A stretch of DNA of 50,700 bases from Bacteroidota bacterium (GTDB lineage: Bacteria > Bacteroidota > Bacteroidia > Bacteroidales > FEN-979): NCBI GenBank assembly GCA_026391775.1, contig JAPLDK010000069.1, positions 1 to 50,700 of the forward strand, written 5' to 3'. Positions 1 through 8,419 of the stretch are shown here, piece by piece (the stretch's first letter is position 1; every line of letters begins with the position of its first letter). The notes beneath the pieces were generated by a model. It did not search any database, was not told where the DNA came from, and saw nothing but the letters and a program-made list of their open reading frames with translations. The translations under genes and the position numbers were made by a program.

Positions 1-351
1 ACGCCAGTAGAGCAATTCGTTGGTTGAATGGTCATATTTTTGCTCCAGTTGACCGCTAAAGTTGTAGTATTCCCAAACGCCGGTCTTTCTGCCATGCACA
101 TATACACCACTGGCCGGCCAGCCTGTCCAGATGCTGTCCTTAAGCCCGTATTTATAAAAACCTTCCACTTCCGCAGAGTCATTGCAGCCAAGTTTACAAT
201 ATGGGCCGTGGCGGACCTTATTATCAGATTTAAGGACGTAATAAATCTCCTTATGTTTTTTGTCCACCACTTTCATGGTTTCCTGGGCTTCATTAATGGT
301 AGACACAAAGGTTAATAGCAACAGTGAAACAATGTAGAATAGCTTTTGCAT
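1..351 (-). CDS. Secreted MORN/YwqK-like repeat protein, 3' end outside the window
   Basis: The frame is open from the ATG at 349-351 to the left edge, so only the first 117 residues are visible. The first 20 or so residues (Met-Gln-Lys, then a Leu/Val-rich stretch) look like a signal peptide. After that come aromatic/glycine repeats such as GFYKYGLKDSIWTGW and GRKTGVWEYYNFSGQ, which match the G-x-K-x-G-x-W-x-x-Y pattern of the MORN-like YwqK family. Databases often call this family 'toxin-antitoxin system YwqK antitoxin'. No toxin partner is visible here, so I would not infer such a role. The protein is probably periplasmic or surface-associated, perhaps with a C-terminal domain beyond the edge. 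Confidence 0.7.
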   Translation of the reverse strand, partial: MQKLFYIVSLLLLTFVSTINEAQETMKVVDKKHKEIYYVLKSDNKVRHGPYCKLGCNDSAEVEGFYKYGLKDSIWTGWPASGVYVHGRKTGVWEYYNFSGQLEQKYDHSTNELLYWR

Positions 352-534
352 AGCCTGATATTTTAACTTCTCAATACAAATTAATTCAGGAATACGGTGA
401 ACCCTAATTGATTTCCGGGACAAGTATGCACCTTTTTGCAGGAAATGCAAAAGCAAGGCAAGGAATAAGGACGATTTCGTAAAAATTGCAGAAACAACAC
501 TGTATTTTCAGGCTTTTTGCCGGAATTAAGAAAT

Positions 535-566
535 TATGATCCCCGGGTTTATTATTGTTACCTTTG
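535..566 (+). promoter_or_regulatory. Bacteroidota-type promoter of the small secreted protein operon
   Basis: A TACCTTTG -7 box at 559-566 is preceded after 20 nt by TATG (535-538), close to the -33 consensus TTTG. The box ends 5 nt before the ATG at 572. This favours 572 over the upstream in-frame ATG at 536 and implies an mRNA with almost no leader. Confidence 0.5.
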
Positions 567-571
567 ATACT

Positions 572-868
572 ATGGCCAAGGTATTATCAATATTCTTATC
601 AATTTACATTTTTGCCGGTACTTCAATCCTTCCCAAGGGTGATTTTGGTTTTACATCCCGACTTTCAAAACTATTCGATTCCAATGTTCAGATTAACGGA
701 TCAACAACCTTTGATGAATTTCTGGAAGAAGAATTACTTGCTCCCTATTATCCACCTGAGGATGTCAATGAGACAAATGATGAACCATTCGAAAAAGAAT
801 GCCATCCTGTTCCCATTGATTTGATTACTGTTGGTACTAATTTAAATTATAAAATCACTCAATCATGA
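572..868 (+). CDS. Small secreted hypothetical protein upstream of a PepSY-like gene
   Basis: A 98-residue protein that I do not recognise. From the ATG at 572 it starts MAKVLSIFLSIYIFAG, a plausible signal peptide, and the rest is acidic with a Phe/Glu/Pro-rich middle (FDEFLEEELLAPYYPPED). The stop overlaps the start of the next gene in an ATGA, so the two are translationally coupled and the protein probably acts with the PepSY-like protein. An alternative in-frame ATG at 536 would add 12 residues but lies on the promoter -33 element. The function is unknown. Confidence 0.6.
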   Translation: MAKVLSIFLSIYIFAGTSILPKGDFGFTSRLSKLFDSNVQINGSTTFDEFLEEELLAPYYPPEDVNETNDEPFEKECHPVPIDLITVGTNLNYKITQS

Positions 869-1338
869 AAAAGACAATGGTATTACTGTCAGCAATTTTG
901 CTGATCAGTTTAATGGGTTATGCCCAAAAGATTACTCCTGATAAAGTTCCTGCTGCGGTAAAAGAAGCTTTCACGAAAAAGTTTCCTGCAGCTACGGCTA
1001 TAAAATATGAAATGGAGATGAAAGACTATGAAATCAACTTTAAAGACAAAGGAGTTGAAAAGTCTGCCAACTTTGATGCCTCAGGCAAATGGCTTGAAAC
1101 GGAAACTGAAATAAAAGAATCTGATTTGCCAAAAGAAGTTTCTGCAGCTGCTGCCAAGAACTTTGATGGTTTCAAAGTTTCAGAAGTTGCCAAAACCGAA
1201 ACCCCCGGCAAGGGATTGATTTATGAAATGGACTTGCAGAAAGATAAAGAGGGATATGTAGTCCAGTTTTCGCCCAAGGGGGATGTGTTAAAGAAAACAC
1301 CATTGAAGAAAGAGAAGGAAGAGGAGAAAAAGAAATAG
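865..1338 (+). CDS. Secreted PepSY-like domain protein
   Basis: This 157-residue protein begins with a clear signal peptide (MKKTMVLLSAILLISLMGYA, cleavage before or after Gln). Two copies of a PepSY-like (DUF2874) unit follow, at about residues 22-85 and 86-148. Each has the form 'P-x-x-V-x-x-A-F-x-x-K-F-P ... Y-E-[IM]' and then a strand ending 'F-[DS]-x-x-G-x-x-L-x-x-[ET]'. The C-terminus is a run of Lys/Glu. Family members are periplasmic in Bacteroidota and their role is poorly defined; beta-lactamase-inhibitor-like folds have been proposed. It is coupled to the small secreted protein in front of it. Confidence 0.85.
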   Translation: MKKTMVLLSAILLISLMGYAQKITPDKVPAAVKEAFTKKFPAATAIKYEMEMKDYEINFKDKGVEKSANFDASGKWLETETEIKESDLPKEVSAAAAKNFDGFKVSEVAKTETPGKGLIYEMDLQKDKEGYVVQFSPKGDVLKKTPLKKEKEEEKKK

Positions 1339-1381
1339 TTTTTTATCGCTTTATTTCTTACTTCGTTTTGAATGCCGAAAC

Positions 1382-1520
1382 TCACTGTTTTATGATTTTC
1401 GCCATTGCCACGGTCTTATCGCTTGTCAGCCTCACAAAATAGACGCCGCTGGTTGAATTTGTTGATGTTTCGATGGTAATTTGGTCGGAAGCAGGGTTGG
1501 GGGAAAAAAACCGGAAATCT
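1382..1520 (-). pseudogene. Relic of a T9SS type A C-terminal sorting domain
   Basis: On the minus strand the frame ending at the TGA (1384-1382) reads ...GGQDFRFFSPNPASDQ, then ITIETSTNSTSGVYFVRLTS, then DKTVAMAKIIKQ. The 'PNPAxDxxxI' start, 'GVYFVRL' core and 'KIIKQ-stop' end are the hallmarks of a T9SS sorting tail. The usual middle strands ('YN.xGQ') are missing and there is an in-frame stop just upstream. It is therefore the decayed, internally deleted 3' end of a secreted-protein gene. The rest of 1339-1659 contains no other gene that I can support. Confidence 0.7.
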
Positions 1521-1659
1521 TGACCACCTTATACCGTTTTAAACTGGCCTTCGTATATGTCTGATAATGGGCTATTTAAACTGGTCTTTTCCTATCGGCC
1601 TGGGTATGTAGGAGATTATTTCTAAACTCCTTGTATTTACTGATCTTCCAGATTCTTAG

Positions 1660-1731
<72 letters not shown>

Positions 1732-1743
1732 ATATATTTTTAC

Positions 1744-1751
1744 TACCTTTG
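1744..1751 (+). promoter_or_regulatory. Possible -7 box for the era operon
   Basis: TACCTTTG just upstream of era and next to the tRNA 5' end. No -33 TTTG lies at the expected distance, which falls inside the tRNA gene, so this is tentative. Confidence 0.3.
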
Positions 1752-1786
1752 TCGTTTGTATCGCGGCGAATTTCAAATTTGCGGTG

Positions 1787-1818
1787 CAAAGATAGGCTTA
1801 TTTTGCCGCATCTCAAAA
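1787..1818 (-). promoter_or_regulatory. Promoter of tRNA-fMet
   Basis: Read on the minus strand, TTTTG (1818-1814), exactly 19 nt, then TATCTTTG (1794-1787). This is a perfect match to the Bacteroidota -33/-7 consensus. Transcription would start near 1782, about 50 nt before the mature tRNA. Confidence 0.8.
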
Positions 1819-1832
1819 TTTATAAAAATTAT

Positions 1833-2729
1833 ATGGCTCATCAAGCCGGCTATATTACAATCCTGGGTTATCCTAACGTTGGGAAATCAACCTTAATGAA
1901 CGCCCTTATCGGTGAGAATCTTTCTGGTATAACTCCAAAAGCCCAGACTACGAGGCACCGTATCCTGGGAATCCTGAACGGGGAAAATTACCAGATGGTG
2001 TTTTCGGATACCCCGGGCATTCTTACCCCAAAATATAAGCTTCACCAGGCGATGTTTGCAGCCATCAGTTCTTCACTGTCCGACGCCGATATTATCCTGC
2101 TTGTCACAGAACCGGGACTGAAATTCACTCATGAGGACATCCTCCAGAGAATAATAACAACAAAACTCCCTGTAATAGTCCTTATCAATAAGATCGATAC
2201 CATAGACCAGCCTAAACTCGAAAAGGAAGTAGAGCAATGGGCAAAACTTCTGCCAAATGCTGAGATTCTTCCTGTTTCCGCACTTCATAAGTCGAACCTT
2301 GACCTGCTCTCTACACGACTGGTCAAGCTTCTGCCACAGCATCCGCCTTTTTATGGTAAGGATGAGCTTACCGACCGGAATGAACGCTTTTTCGTTTCGG
2401 AGATCATCCGTGAGAAAATCCTCATGAATTATTCACAGGAGGTGCCATATTCGGTTGAAGTTGCGATAGATTCCTTCAAGGTAGAAGAATCATTGTTACG
2501 CATCAGGGCGATAATCTATATTGCAAGGGAATCCCAGAAAGCCATCATCCTCGGTCATCAGGGTAAGTCAATCAAAAAACTGGGTACCGAAGCCCGTAAA
2601 TCCATCGAGGAATTCCTTGGACGCCATATCTTCCTTGAGCTGCATGTTAAGGTTTCTAAAAACTGGAGGGAGGATGAGCTGCAACTTAAGAGGTTCGGGT
2701 ATAATTTGCATGAGGATAAAGAATTGTGA
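1833..2729 (+). CDS. era: GTPase Era, 30S ribosome maturation factor
   Basis: Era is an essential GTPase that binds the 3' end of 16S rRNA during 30S assembly. The N-terminal GTPase domain shows G1 GYPNVGKST, a G2 region with QTTRHRI, G3 DTPG and G4 NKID. The C-terminal KH domain includes VIILGHQGKSIKK-like and FLELHVKVSKNWRE segments (here AIILGHQGKSIKKLGTEARK). From the ATG at 1833 the protein is 298 residues, the normal length. An upstream in-frame non-ATG start would add 28 residues with no family counterpart. The gene is first in an operon with der 18 nt downstream. Confidence 0.96.
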   Translation: MAHQAGYITILGYPNVGKSTLMNALIGENLSGITPKAQTTRHRILGILNGENYQMVFSDTPGILTPKYKLHQAMFAAISSSLSDADIILLVTEPGLKFTHEDILQRIITTKLPVIVLINKIDTIDQPKLEKEVEQWAKLLPNAEILPVSALHKSNLDLLSTRLVKLLPQHPPFYGKDELTDRNERFFVSEIIREKILMNYSQEVPYSVEVAIDSFKVEESLLRIRAIIYIARESQKAIILGHQGKSIKKLGTEARKSIEEFLGRHIFLELHVKVSKNWREDELQLKRFGYNLHEDKEL

Positions 2730-2747
2730 TGAATAACAAATGGTGAA

Positions 2748-4070
2748 ATGTCGAAAATCGTAGCTATTGTCGGTCGCCCGAATGTGGGTAAAAGTACACT
2801 TTTCAACCGTCTGGTGGGACAACGTGAAGCAATTGTTGACCCCACCAGCGGAGTGACCCGCGACCGGCATTACGGGATGTCGGACTGGAACGGGCACCAA
2901 TTCTCGGTGATTGACACCGGAGGATATGTTGATAATTCAGACGATATATACGAATCGGAGATCAAAAAGCAGGTAAACCTTGCCATAGACGAAGCAGATG
3001 TCATTCTGTTCGTTGTGGATGCAAGGGAAGGCATTACCATCATGGATGAAGACGTGGCCAATATCCTCCGCCGGTCGGGGAAAAAGGCATTCCTGGTACC
3101 TAACAAGATCGACAGCGTAAAGCAGGTCAACATGGTTCATGAGTTCTATTCTCTTGGAATGGAGGAGATCTTCGGGATCTCCGCTGTCAATGGAAGCGGC
3201 ACAGGGGAACTTCTTGATGCGGTCACAGCAACTTTCGCTCCACTTGATGAATCATCCCCGGAGTACAATATTGATCTGCCTGATCTGCCGAAAATATCCA
3301 TTGTAGGCCGTCCGAATGCCGGGAAATCTTCCCTGATTAATTTTCTGTTGGGGAACGAGAGGACAATTGTGACTCCGTTGCCGGGGACAACCCGCGATTC
3401 TATACATTCTATATACAACTCGTTCGGCCTCAATTTCCTGTTGGTCGACACTGCAGGGATACGGAAAAAAGGAAAAGTGAAGGAGGATATTGAATTCTAT
3501 TCGGTCATGCGTGCCATACGTTCCATAGAGCACAGCGATGTATGCCTGCTGATGGTTGACGCTGAAAGGGGTTTTGAAGCCCAGGACCTGAATATATTCC
3601 ATATCATTGACAGGAACCACAAGGGAGTAGTCATCCTGGTCAATAAATGGGACCTTGTGGAGAAGCAGACCAATACACATAAGCAGTTTGAAGAGCTCAT
3701 CAGGGAGCAGACCGCCCCTTTCCGTGATGTACCGATTGTGTTTACATCGGTAACTGAGAAACAGCGCATCCTGAAAGCTATGGAAACCGCTGTTACAGTC
3801 TATAAAAACAGAATGCGGCAGATCCCTACACGTGAACTGAACGATTTCATTCTTCCACTGATCGAGCAAACGCCTCCGCCCGCCGTCAAGGGCAAATATG
3901 TTCGCATTAAATTTGCCACACAGTTGCCCACTGCATTCCCTTCCTTTGTTTTTTTCTGTAACCACCCGCAATACTTAAAAGATCCATACCGGCGTTTTAT
4001 TGAGAACAAGCTAAGGGAGCATTTCGAATTTACCGGGGCGCCCATGGAGATTTTTTTCCGCCAAAAATGA
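2748..4070 (+). CDS. der: GTPase Der (EngA), 50S ribosome assembly
   Basis: Der carries two tandem G domains and acts in 50S subunit assembly. The first domain (about residues 1-165) has [13 protein letters not shown] and NKID. The second (about 175-345) has [13 protein letters not shown] and NKWD. The remainder is the KH-like C-terminal domain, ending [13 protein letters not shown]. At 440 residues it is full length. Its TGA overlaps the ATG of the following S4-domain gene (ATGA), which indicates coupled translation. Confidence 0.97.
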   Translation: MSKIVAIVGRPNVGKSTLFNRLVGQREAIVDPTSGVTRDRHYGMSDWNGHQFSVIDTGGYVDNSDDIYESEIKKQVNLAIDEADVILFVVDAREGITIMDEDVANILRRSGKKAFLVPNKIDSVKQVNMVHEFYSLGMEEIFGISAVNGSGTGELLDAVTATFAPLDESSPEYNIDLPDLPKISIVGRPNAGKSSLINFLLGNERTIVTPLPGTTRDSIHSIYNSFGLNFLLVDTAGIRKKGKVKEDIEFYSVMRAIRSIEHSDVCLLMVDAERGFEAQDLNIFHIIDRNHKGVVILVNKWDLVEKQTNTHKQFEELIREQTAPFRDVPIVFTSVTEKQRILKAMETAVTVYKNRMRQIPTRELNDFILPLIEQTPPPAVKGKYVRIKFATQLPTAFPSFVFFCNHPQYLKDPYRRFIENKLREHFEFTGAPMEIFFRQK

Positions 4071-4453
4071 TTGAAGGGGTCAGGATCGATAAATGGTTAT
4101 GGGCTGTGCGCCTGTTCAAGACCCGCAGCCAGGCAACGACTGCATGCAAATCGGGGAAAGTCAGGATTGACGGGCAGATAGTGAAACCCTCACGGGATGT
4201 TAAACCTGGTGAAACGGTCAGTATTTCACAGCAAACGATAACCAAAAGTGTTAAGGTTATCCAGCTTCTTCAGAACAGGGTAGGGGCGCCTCTGGTACCT
4301 GAATATATGCAAGACCTGACTCCTGAAGATGAATATACCAGGGTTAAGATGATGAGGGAGGTTAATTTTGAATACCGTGATCCCGGTACCGGAAGGCCTA
4401 CAAAACGCCACAGAAGGGAAATAGAAGTGCTTAAAAAATACCTGGGGGAATGA
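4067..4453 (+). CDS. S4-domain RNA-binding protein, Hsp15/HslR-like
   Basis: This 128-residue basic protein begins with an S4 RNA-binding fold: [20 protein letters not shown], then [22 protein letters not shown]. The same arrangement is found in the heat-shock ribosome-associated protein Hsp15, which binds free 50S subunits carrying nascent chains. The C-terminal third is rich in Arg/Lys ([15 protein letters not shown]), as expected for rRNA contact. It overlaps der at its 5' end and tonB at its 3' end by 4 nt each. Together with era and der it makes a ribosome-maturation cluster. Confidence 0.88.
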   Translation: MIEGVRIDKWLWAVRLFKTRSQATTACKSGKVRIDGQIVKPSRDVKPGETVSISQQTITKSVKVIQLLQNRVGAPLVPEYMQDLTPEDEYTRVKMMREVNFEYRDPGTGRPTKRHRREIEVLKKYLGE

Positions 4454-5220
4454 AGGTAATGCGTCCGGCTGACCTGTTCGACATTGTTTTCACTGGCAGG
4501 AACCAGGAATATGGCGGATATGTATTGCGAAAGCTTTACCCAAGGAATCTCCTTATCTCAATCATTATGGCAGTCTTTCTCTTTGTAGCCGCGGTATTGG
4601 GCCCTTTTCTTTACTTTTATTTTGAGCCTGTGCCGCTGCTTAACGATGATTTTATCACGTATGTTGAGTATCTCCCTCTCCTTCCGCCTCAGGATGAGGA
4701 TATTAACAAATTGGCCGGCTCACTCCAAAATCAACCGGAAGAACAACAGGTCCCGGTAGTTTCAGACTCGGTTACTGAACAAAAACTCAAGCCTGTTGAC
4801 GACAAACCACCTGATGAAAAAGATGTGCCTCCAACAGATACCACAGGAAAAGGCCAGGGTAATGCTGTTGGCGGCAAAGGGGAGGGTGATGCAAACGGCC
4901 TGGTAACTGTAATTGATGCATATCCAAGATATCCCGGAGGAGATGATGCCAGGCTCTGGTTTCTGCGCAAGAATGTGAGGTATCCCGAAGCGGCTCTGAA
5001 AGCCTCAATCCAGGGAGTTGTCGTTGTTGTTTTCATTATAGAGATCGATGGATCTCTTTCGAATATTGAGGTAACAAAGGGCATCGGAGGAGGCTGTGAT
5101 GAAGAAGCAATGAGGGTGGTAAAACTGATGCCCAGATGGGAACCGGCACGCCGCAATGGCAAACCTGTACGGGTGGTTGTAAAGTTCCCTATTGTTTTTA
5201 ACAGATTGTCGGGCAAATAA
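4450..5220 (+). CDS. tonB: Energy transducer TonB
   Basis: TonB-family protein of 256 residues that transmits proton-motive force from ExbBD to outer-membrane TonB-dependent receptors. The N-terminus has the Bacteroidota-type 'FTGRNQEYGGYVLRKLYPRN' lead, one membrane helix at about residues 33-57, and a Pro/Asp/Glu-rich periplasmic linker. The C-terminal TonB domain starts at about residue 160 (YPRYPGGDDA, RYPEAALKASIQGVVVVVF, MPRWEPARRNGKPVRVVVKFPI). It begins at the ATG overlapping the S4 gene stop; a second ATG nine bases later is also possible. No exbB or exbD is in the window. Confidence 0.92.
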   Translation: MKVMRPADLFDIVFTGRNQEYGGYVLRKLYPRNLLISIIMAVFLFVAAVLGPFLYFYFEPVPLLNDDFITYVEYLPLLPPQDEDINKLAGSLQNQPEEQQVPVVSDSVTEQKLKPVDDKPPDEKDVPPTDTTGKGQGNAVGGKGEGDANGLVTVIDAYPRYPGGDDARLWFLRKNVRYPEAALKASIQGVVVVVFIIEIDGSLSNIEVTKGIGGGCDEEAMRVVKLMPRWEPARRNGKPVRVVVKFPIVFNRLSGK

Positions 5221-5225
5221 AATAT

Positions 5226-5254
5226 AAGAAGCCGCCCTTTCGGTACGGCTTCTT
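5226..5254. terminator. Bidirectional intrinsic terminator between tonB and the repeat protein
   Basis: The 9-bp stem AAGAAGCCG / CGGCTTCTT encloses an 11-nt loop and lies between two convergent genes. The A-rich arms become U-rich 3' tails on either strand. Confidence 0.8.
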
Positions 5255-5280
5255 GTATTTGAACAATAAAAAGTTCCTTA

Positions 5281-5556
5281 TTACTTCTTTTCCGGAGCTT
5301 TCTTTTCAGCTGGCTTTGTGGCTGGTTTTGCTGCAGGCGTAACAGCTTCTTTCTTTTCAGCTGGTTTTGCTGCAGGCGTAACAGCTTCTTTCTTTTCAGC
5401 TGGTTTTGCTGCAGGTTTTGCAACTTCCTTCTTTTCGGCTGGTTTTACAACTTCTTTCTTGCCTGTTGTTTTCTGATCCTTAACCTGGGGGGTCTGTGCA
5501 AAAGTTAAACCGGCAAACAGCATAAAAGCTGATACTAAGACAACAACTTTTTTCAT
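5281..5556 (-). CDS. Secreted Lys/Ala/Pro-rich repeat protein
   Basis: This 91-residue protein has a signal peptide (MKKVVVLVSAFMLFAGLTFA) followed by a low-complexity domain built from units such as AEKKEAVTPAAKP. It is strongly basic and has no folded domain. Such tails occur in small periplasmic Bacteroidota proteins and may bind nucleic acid, phospholipid or peptidoglycan, but no specific function can be assigned. The DNA carries two identical 39-bp tandem repeats, so copy number could vary between strains. It has its own promoter and converges on tonB across a shared terminator. Confidence 0.75.
   Translation of the reverse strand: MKKVVVLVSAFMLFAGLTFAQTPQVKDQKTTGKKEVVKPAEKKEVAKPAAKPAEKKEAVTPAAKPAEKKEAVTPAAKPATKPAEKKAPEKK
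5321..5414. repeat. 39-bp tandem repeat inside the Lys/Ala/Pro protein gene
   Basis: Copies at 5321-5359 and 5360-5398 are identical, and a third partial copy runs to 5414. Each encodes 13 residues, so gain or loss of a unit keeps the reading frame. Confidence 0.85.
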
Positions 5557-5601
5557 GATAATGTTATTTTTATTGTTAGAGATTAAAAATTTTTAGCAGC
5601 A

Positions 5602-5609
5602 CAAAGGTA
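5602..5609 (-). promoter_or_regulatory. -7 box for the Lys/Ala/Pro repeat protein
   Basis: TACCTTTG on the minus strand, 45 nt upstream of the ATG. The -33 region has only a weak TTCG. It matches the local promoter consensus. Confidence 0.5.
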
Positions 5610-5688
5610 GAGCAATGGTCGTGAGCCGGCCGAATAAGACTGATTAAGATTTTATAAAGAAATTCCGGGGTTCCTTGGGATAGAAAAC

Positions 5689-8358
5689 TTATCTTTTTCC
5701 TGATAGGACATCTTTCATCACTTCCAGAATACTTGCCTGGTCAAAAGGTTTTGCCAGGTAATGTGTACAGCCCTGGGCGATCAGCATATCCTTATCACCG
5801 CTCATGGTATATCCTGTAACGGCAATCACTGGAATATCCTTATATCCCGCAATTTTTCTGATCTCCTTGGTGGCTTCAACACCGTTTATGCCATATCCCA
5901 GGTTGATATCCATAAGGATGGCATGATATTTTTTTATTTTAACCATTTCGATAGCTGTTGCACCATCGGGGGCATATTCAACCCGGCATACTTTTCTAAG
6001 GAAAAATTCAGTCAGCTCCTTATTCACAAGGTTGTCCTCAACAAGTAATACCCATGGCAGCTCTTTCTTTTCTCCAGTCTTCGGTTCGGAGGCATCAGCA
6101 GGAACCAGTGTTTCTCCTTCAACTGCAGCTGCATCCTGATGGTAGGGAAGCCAGATGTAAAAAGTAGAACCATTGCCAGGTTTGCTTTCAAATGTGATCT
6201 TGCCTTCAAGAAGGTCTATGGTTTTCTTGCAAATGGTAAGACCTATTCCTGACCCCTGGTATTTCCTGCCAAATCCTTCGCTCACCTGCCTGAACTCCTG
6301 GAAGATCAGCTCATGATAATCGTCGTCGACACCTATCCCTGTATCGCTGATCGAGATGATCACATAACCCTCTGTTTTTACTTTTTCGGTTGAAACCTCA
6401 ATAGTAACACCTCCTTTCTCAGTGAATTTGATGGCATTGTCAATCATCTGGCGACAAAGTTGTTTCAGAAGCTGCTCATCAGTATTTACCTTGATAAAAG
6501 CATCAGCATTGAAAGTAACAGTAAGATTTTTTTCTTTTGCCTGGGGGGTGAGGGATTTTATGACTGAATTGATGGTTTCCTTCAGTATAACAGGCCTTAT
6601 TGTAAGAGTGACTTTCCCGGCGACGAGTTGTGATAAAGTGATCAGTGAGTTCAGGGTACCCATAAGCCTTCTTCCTGATGAATGGATGTTCTCGGCCATC
6701 ATCTCGTGTTCAGTATCCTTCATCTCGGCTTTTAAAATTTCTGCAAACCCCAATATTCCGTTTAAAGGGGTTCTAAGCTCGTGGCTGACGTTTGCAAGGA
6801 TGGATGACTTAAGGCGGTCGGATTCTTCAGCTTTATCCCTGGCAACAATAAGCTGGTTTTCAAAAGATTTTTTGAGTGTAATGTCCCTGTCGGCGCCCCT
6901 GTAACCTGCATATTTCCCATTTGAGTCAAACAGTGGAATGCCGGAAGATTCAAGGTAAACAATATGCCCGTCACGGTGAATTGTCCTGTTTGCAAGAAAG
7001 TTCAAAGGTTTGTAGTCGTGAACAAATTGCCTGAGCGATTCTTTCATATTTTCAACATCTTCAGGCAGCATAAATGCAAACGGTGACTTGCCCAGGAAAT
7101 CCTCAGGACGATACCCAAGGATATCATATACTTTTGAGCTTACATAGGTATATCTCCACTGGGGATCAAGTTCCCATATATAATCATTGGTCAGATCGAC
7201 AATAGCACTCAGTCTTTCCTCACTTTCCTTAATCCGGGCTTCTGCCATCTTATTCTTGGTCATGTCGCGGAATATCCCGAAAGTACCGGAGAACTTACCG
7301 TTTGCATCGAACTGAGGGGTTGCTGTGACAATGATCCACCTCCTTTGCCCGTCAAGCCTGAGAACCTCCACCTCGTAAATGCTTTTCTGGCCAAGCAGGC
7401 GATTCTGAGTCTGCCGTAAGATCTCGGTATGGGAGGATGGATGAATAAAGTTCAGGAGTTTTTGCCCGACAAGCTGTGAAGCCGGAAGGCCGAAGATCTC
7501 AGCGGCTGCCGGATTTACGTAGGTAAACCGTTCATTGAGATCAACCACTCCAGCACCTTCACCGATATTTTCCACGAGTTCCTTATACCTCTCTTCACTT
7601 TCCTTAAGCGCCTTTTCCTTGAACCGTATATCTGAGATATCCCGGGCTATCAGCAAGAAGAAACGTTCTGCCTGGATCTCAACCACCTGGCCATTAATCT
7701 GAACCTGGATTTCTGTCTTATCTTTCCGTTTCAACCGTGATTCTGAAAGGGGTAGTTTGTTAATTCCACTGCCCTTGGTGAGTATACGCAACACATTTTC
7801 CCATTCTCCTGCAGGCAGGACATCCTCTGCTTTCAACCTGGTTAACTCGTCTTTTGAATACCCAAGCATCTCCAGTGTTGCCTGATTAGCATCAACGATC
7901 TCTGAATTTTCGGGATTGATCATCAGTATTGTTTCTGATGCAAGTTCAAACAGGACATGATATCGTAATTCCTTACGCTTCAGAAGCCTGTCGAACTTTT
8001 CAAGCCTGGCTTCAATGGCTTTTAAGAGTTCTTTGGGATCGGCAGGCTTTGTGATGTAATCGTCGGCGCCCATCTCCATACCGATGCGAATGTCCTGTTT
8101 ATCGGAAAGGGATGAAAGAAAGATAAAGGGGATATCGGCTGTGGTAATATCTTTTTGAAGGATCCTGTATACCTCATGGCCGCTTATTCCTGGCATAAGG
8201 ATGTCACAAAGAATCATATCGGGCGACTGAACCTTTGCAAGCAATATGCCTTCATCCCCGCCGGCTGCTTTTAAAACCTCGAAACCTGATGTTTCAAGAA
8301 AATCTGCAGTGGTCTCAAGGATAAGCCTGTCGTCTTCTATGAGGAGGACCTTCTTCAT
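5689..8358 (-). CDS. Soluble hybrid sensor histidine kinase with N- and C-terminal receivers
   Basis: This 889-residue protein has no membrane segment. In order it has a receiver domain (residues 1-120, phosphoacceptor Asp52 in MILCDILMPG), three PAS domains (about 130-250, 255-375 and 380-500), a dimerisation/phosphoacceptor domain with His526 in NVSHELRTPLNG, an HATPase (about 620-740, with DTGIGV and GSGIGLTI), and a second receiver (about 770-889, Asp817 in ILMDINLG). The first receiver suggests input from another kinase and the PAS set suggests a cytosolic signal. No DNA-binding response regulator is adjacent, so the output is unknown. The promoter box ends 4 nt before the ATG. Confidence 0.93.
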   Translation of the reverse strand: MKKVLLIEDDRLILETTADFLETSGFEVLKAAGGDEGILLAKVQSPDMILCDILMPGISGHEVYRILQKDITTADIPFIFLSSLSDKQDIRIGMEMGADDYITKPADPKELLKAIEARLEKFDRLLKRKELRYHVLFELASETILMINPENSEIVDANQATLEMLGYSKDELTRLKAEDVLPAGEWENVLRILTKGSGINKLPLSESRLKRKDKTEIQVQINGQVVEIQAERFFLLIARDISDIRFKEKALKESEERYKELVENIGEGAGVVDLNERFTYVNPAAAEIFGLPASQLVGQKLLNFIHPSSHTEILRQTQNRLLGQKSIYEVEVLRLDGQRRWIIVTATPQFDANGKFSGTFGIFRDMTKNKMAEARIKESEERLSAIVDLTNDYIWELDPQWRYTYVSSKVYDILGYRPEDFLGKSPFAFMLPEDVENMKESLRQFVHDYKPLNFLANRTIHRDGHIVYLESSGIPLFDSNGKYAGYRGADRDITLKKSFENQLIVARDKAEESDRLKSSILANVSHELRTPLNGILGFAEILKAEMKDTEHEMMAENIHSSGRRLMGTLNSLITLSQLVAGKVTLTIRPVILKETINSVIKSLTPQAKEKNLTVTFNADAFIKVNTDEQLLKQLCRQMIDNAIKFTEKGGVTIEVSTEKVKTEGYVIISISDTGIGVDDDYHELIFQEFRQVSEGFGRKYQGSGIGLTICKKTIDLLEGKITFESKPGNGSTFYIWLPYHQDAAAVEGETLVPADASEPKTGEKKELPWVLLVEDNLVNKELTEFFLRKVCRVEYAPDGATAIEMVKIKKYHAILMDINLGYGINGVEATKEIRKIAGYKDIPVIAVTGYTMSGDKDMLIAQGCTHYLAKPFDQASILEVMKDVLSGKR

Positions 8359-8362
8359 TGTA

Positions 8363-8394
8363 CAAATATACTCAGGCTTAATAAAAAAACCAAA
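8363..8394 (-). promoter_or_regulatory. Promoter of the hybrid kinase, leaderless
   Basis: On the minus strand TTTG (8394-8391), 20 nt, then TATATTTG (8370-8363), a full consensus match. The -7 box is 4 nt from the ATG at 8358, so the mRNA should begin at or within a few bases of the start codon. Confidence 0.75.
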
Positions 8395-8419
8395 CTTTTC
8401 CTTAACTTATTCAAAGGCC

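Noticed and set aside
1-351. YwqK-like protein as an antitoxin
   Set aside because: The label comes from database naming. There is no toxin gene here and the protein has a signal peptide.
3252-3971. Minus-strand 239-residue open frame inside der
   Set aside because: It is antisense to a complete and conserved gene, has no domain features and no promoter.
5321-5414. CRISPR-like repeats
   Set aside because: The repeats are contiguous, in frame in a coding sequence and lack spacers. No cas genes are present.
4731-5423. Minus-strand 230-residue frame with LQQNQLKRKK repeats
   Set aside because: It is the out-of-frame reading of the Lys/Ala/Pro repeat gene, running through a terminator and into tonB.
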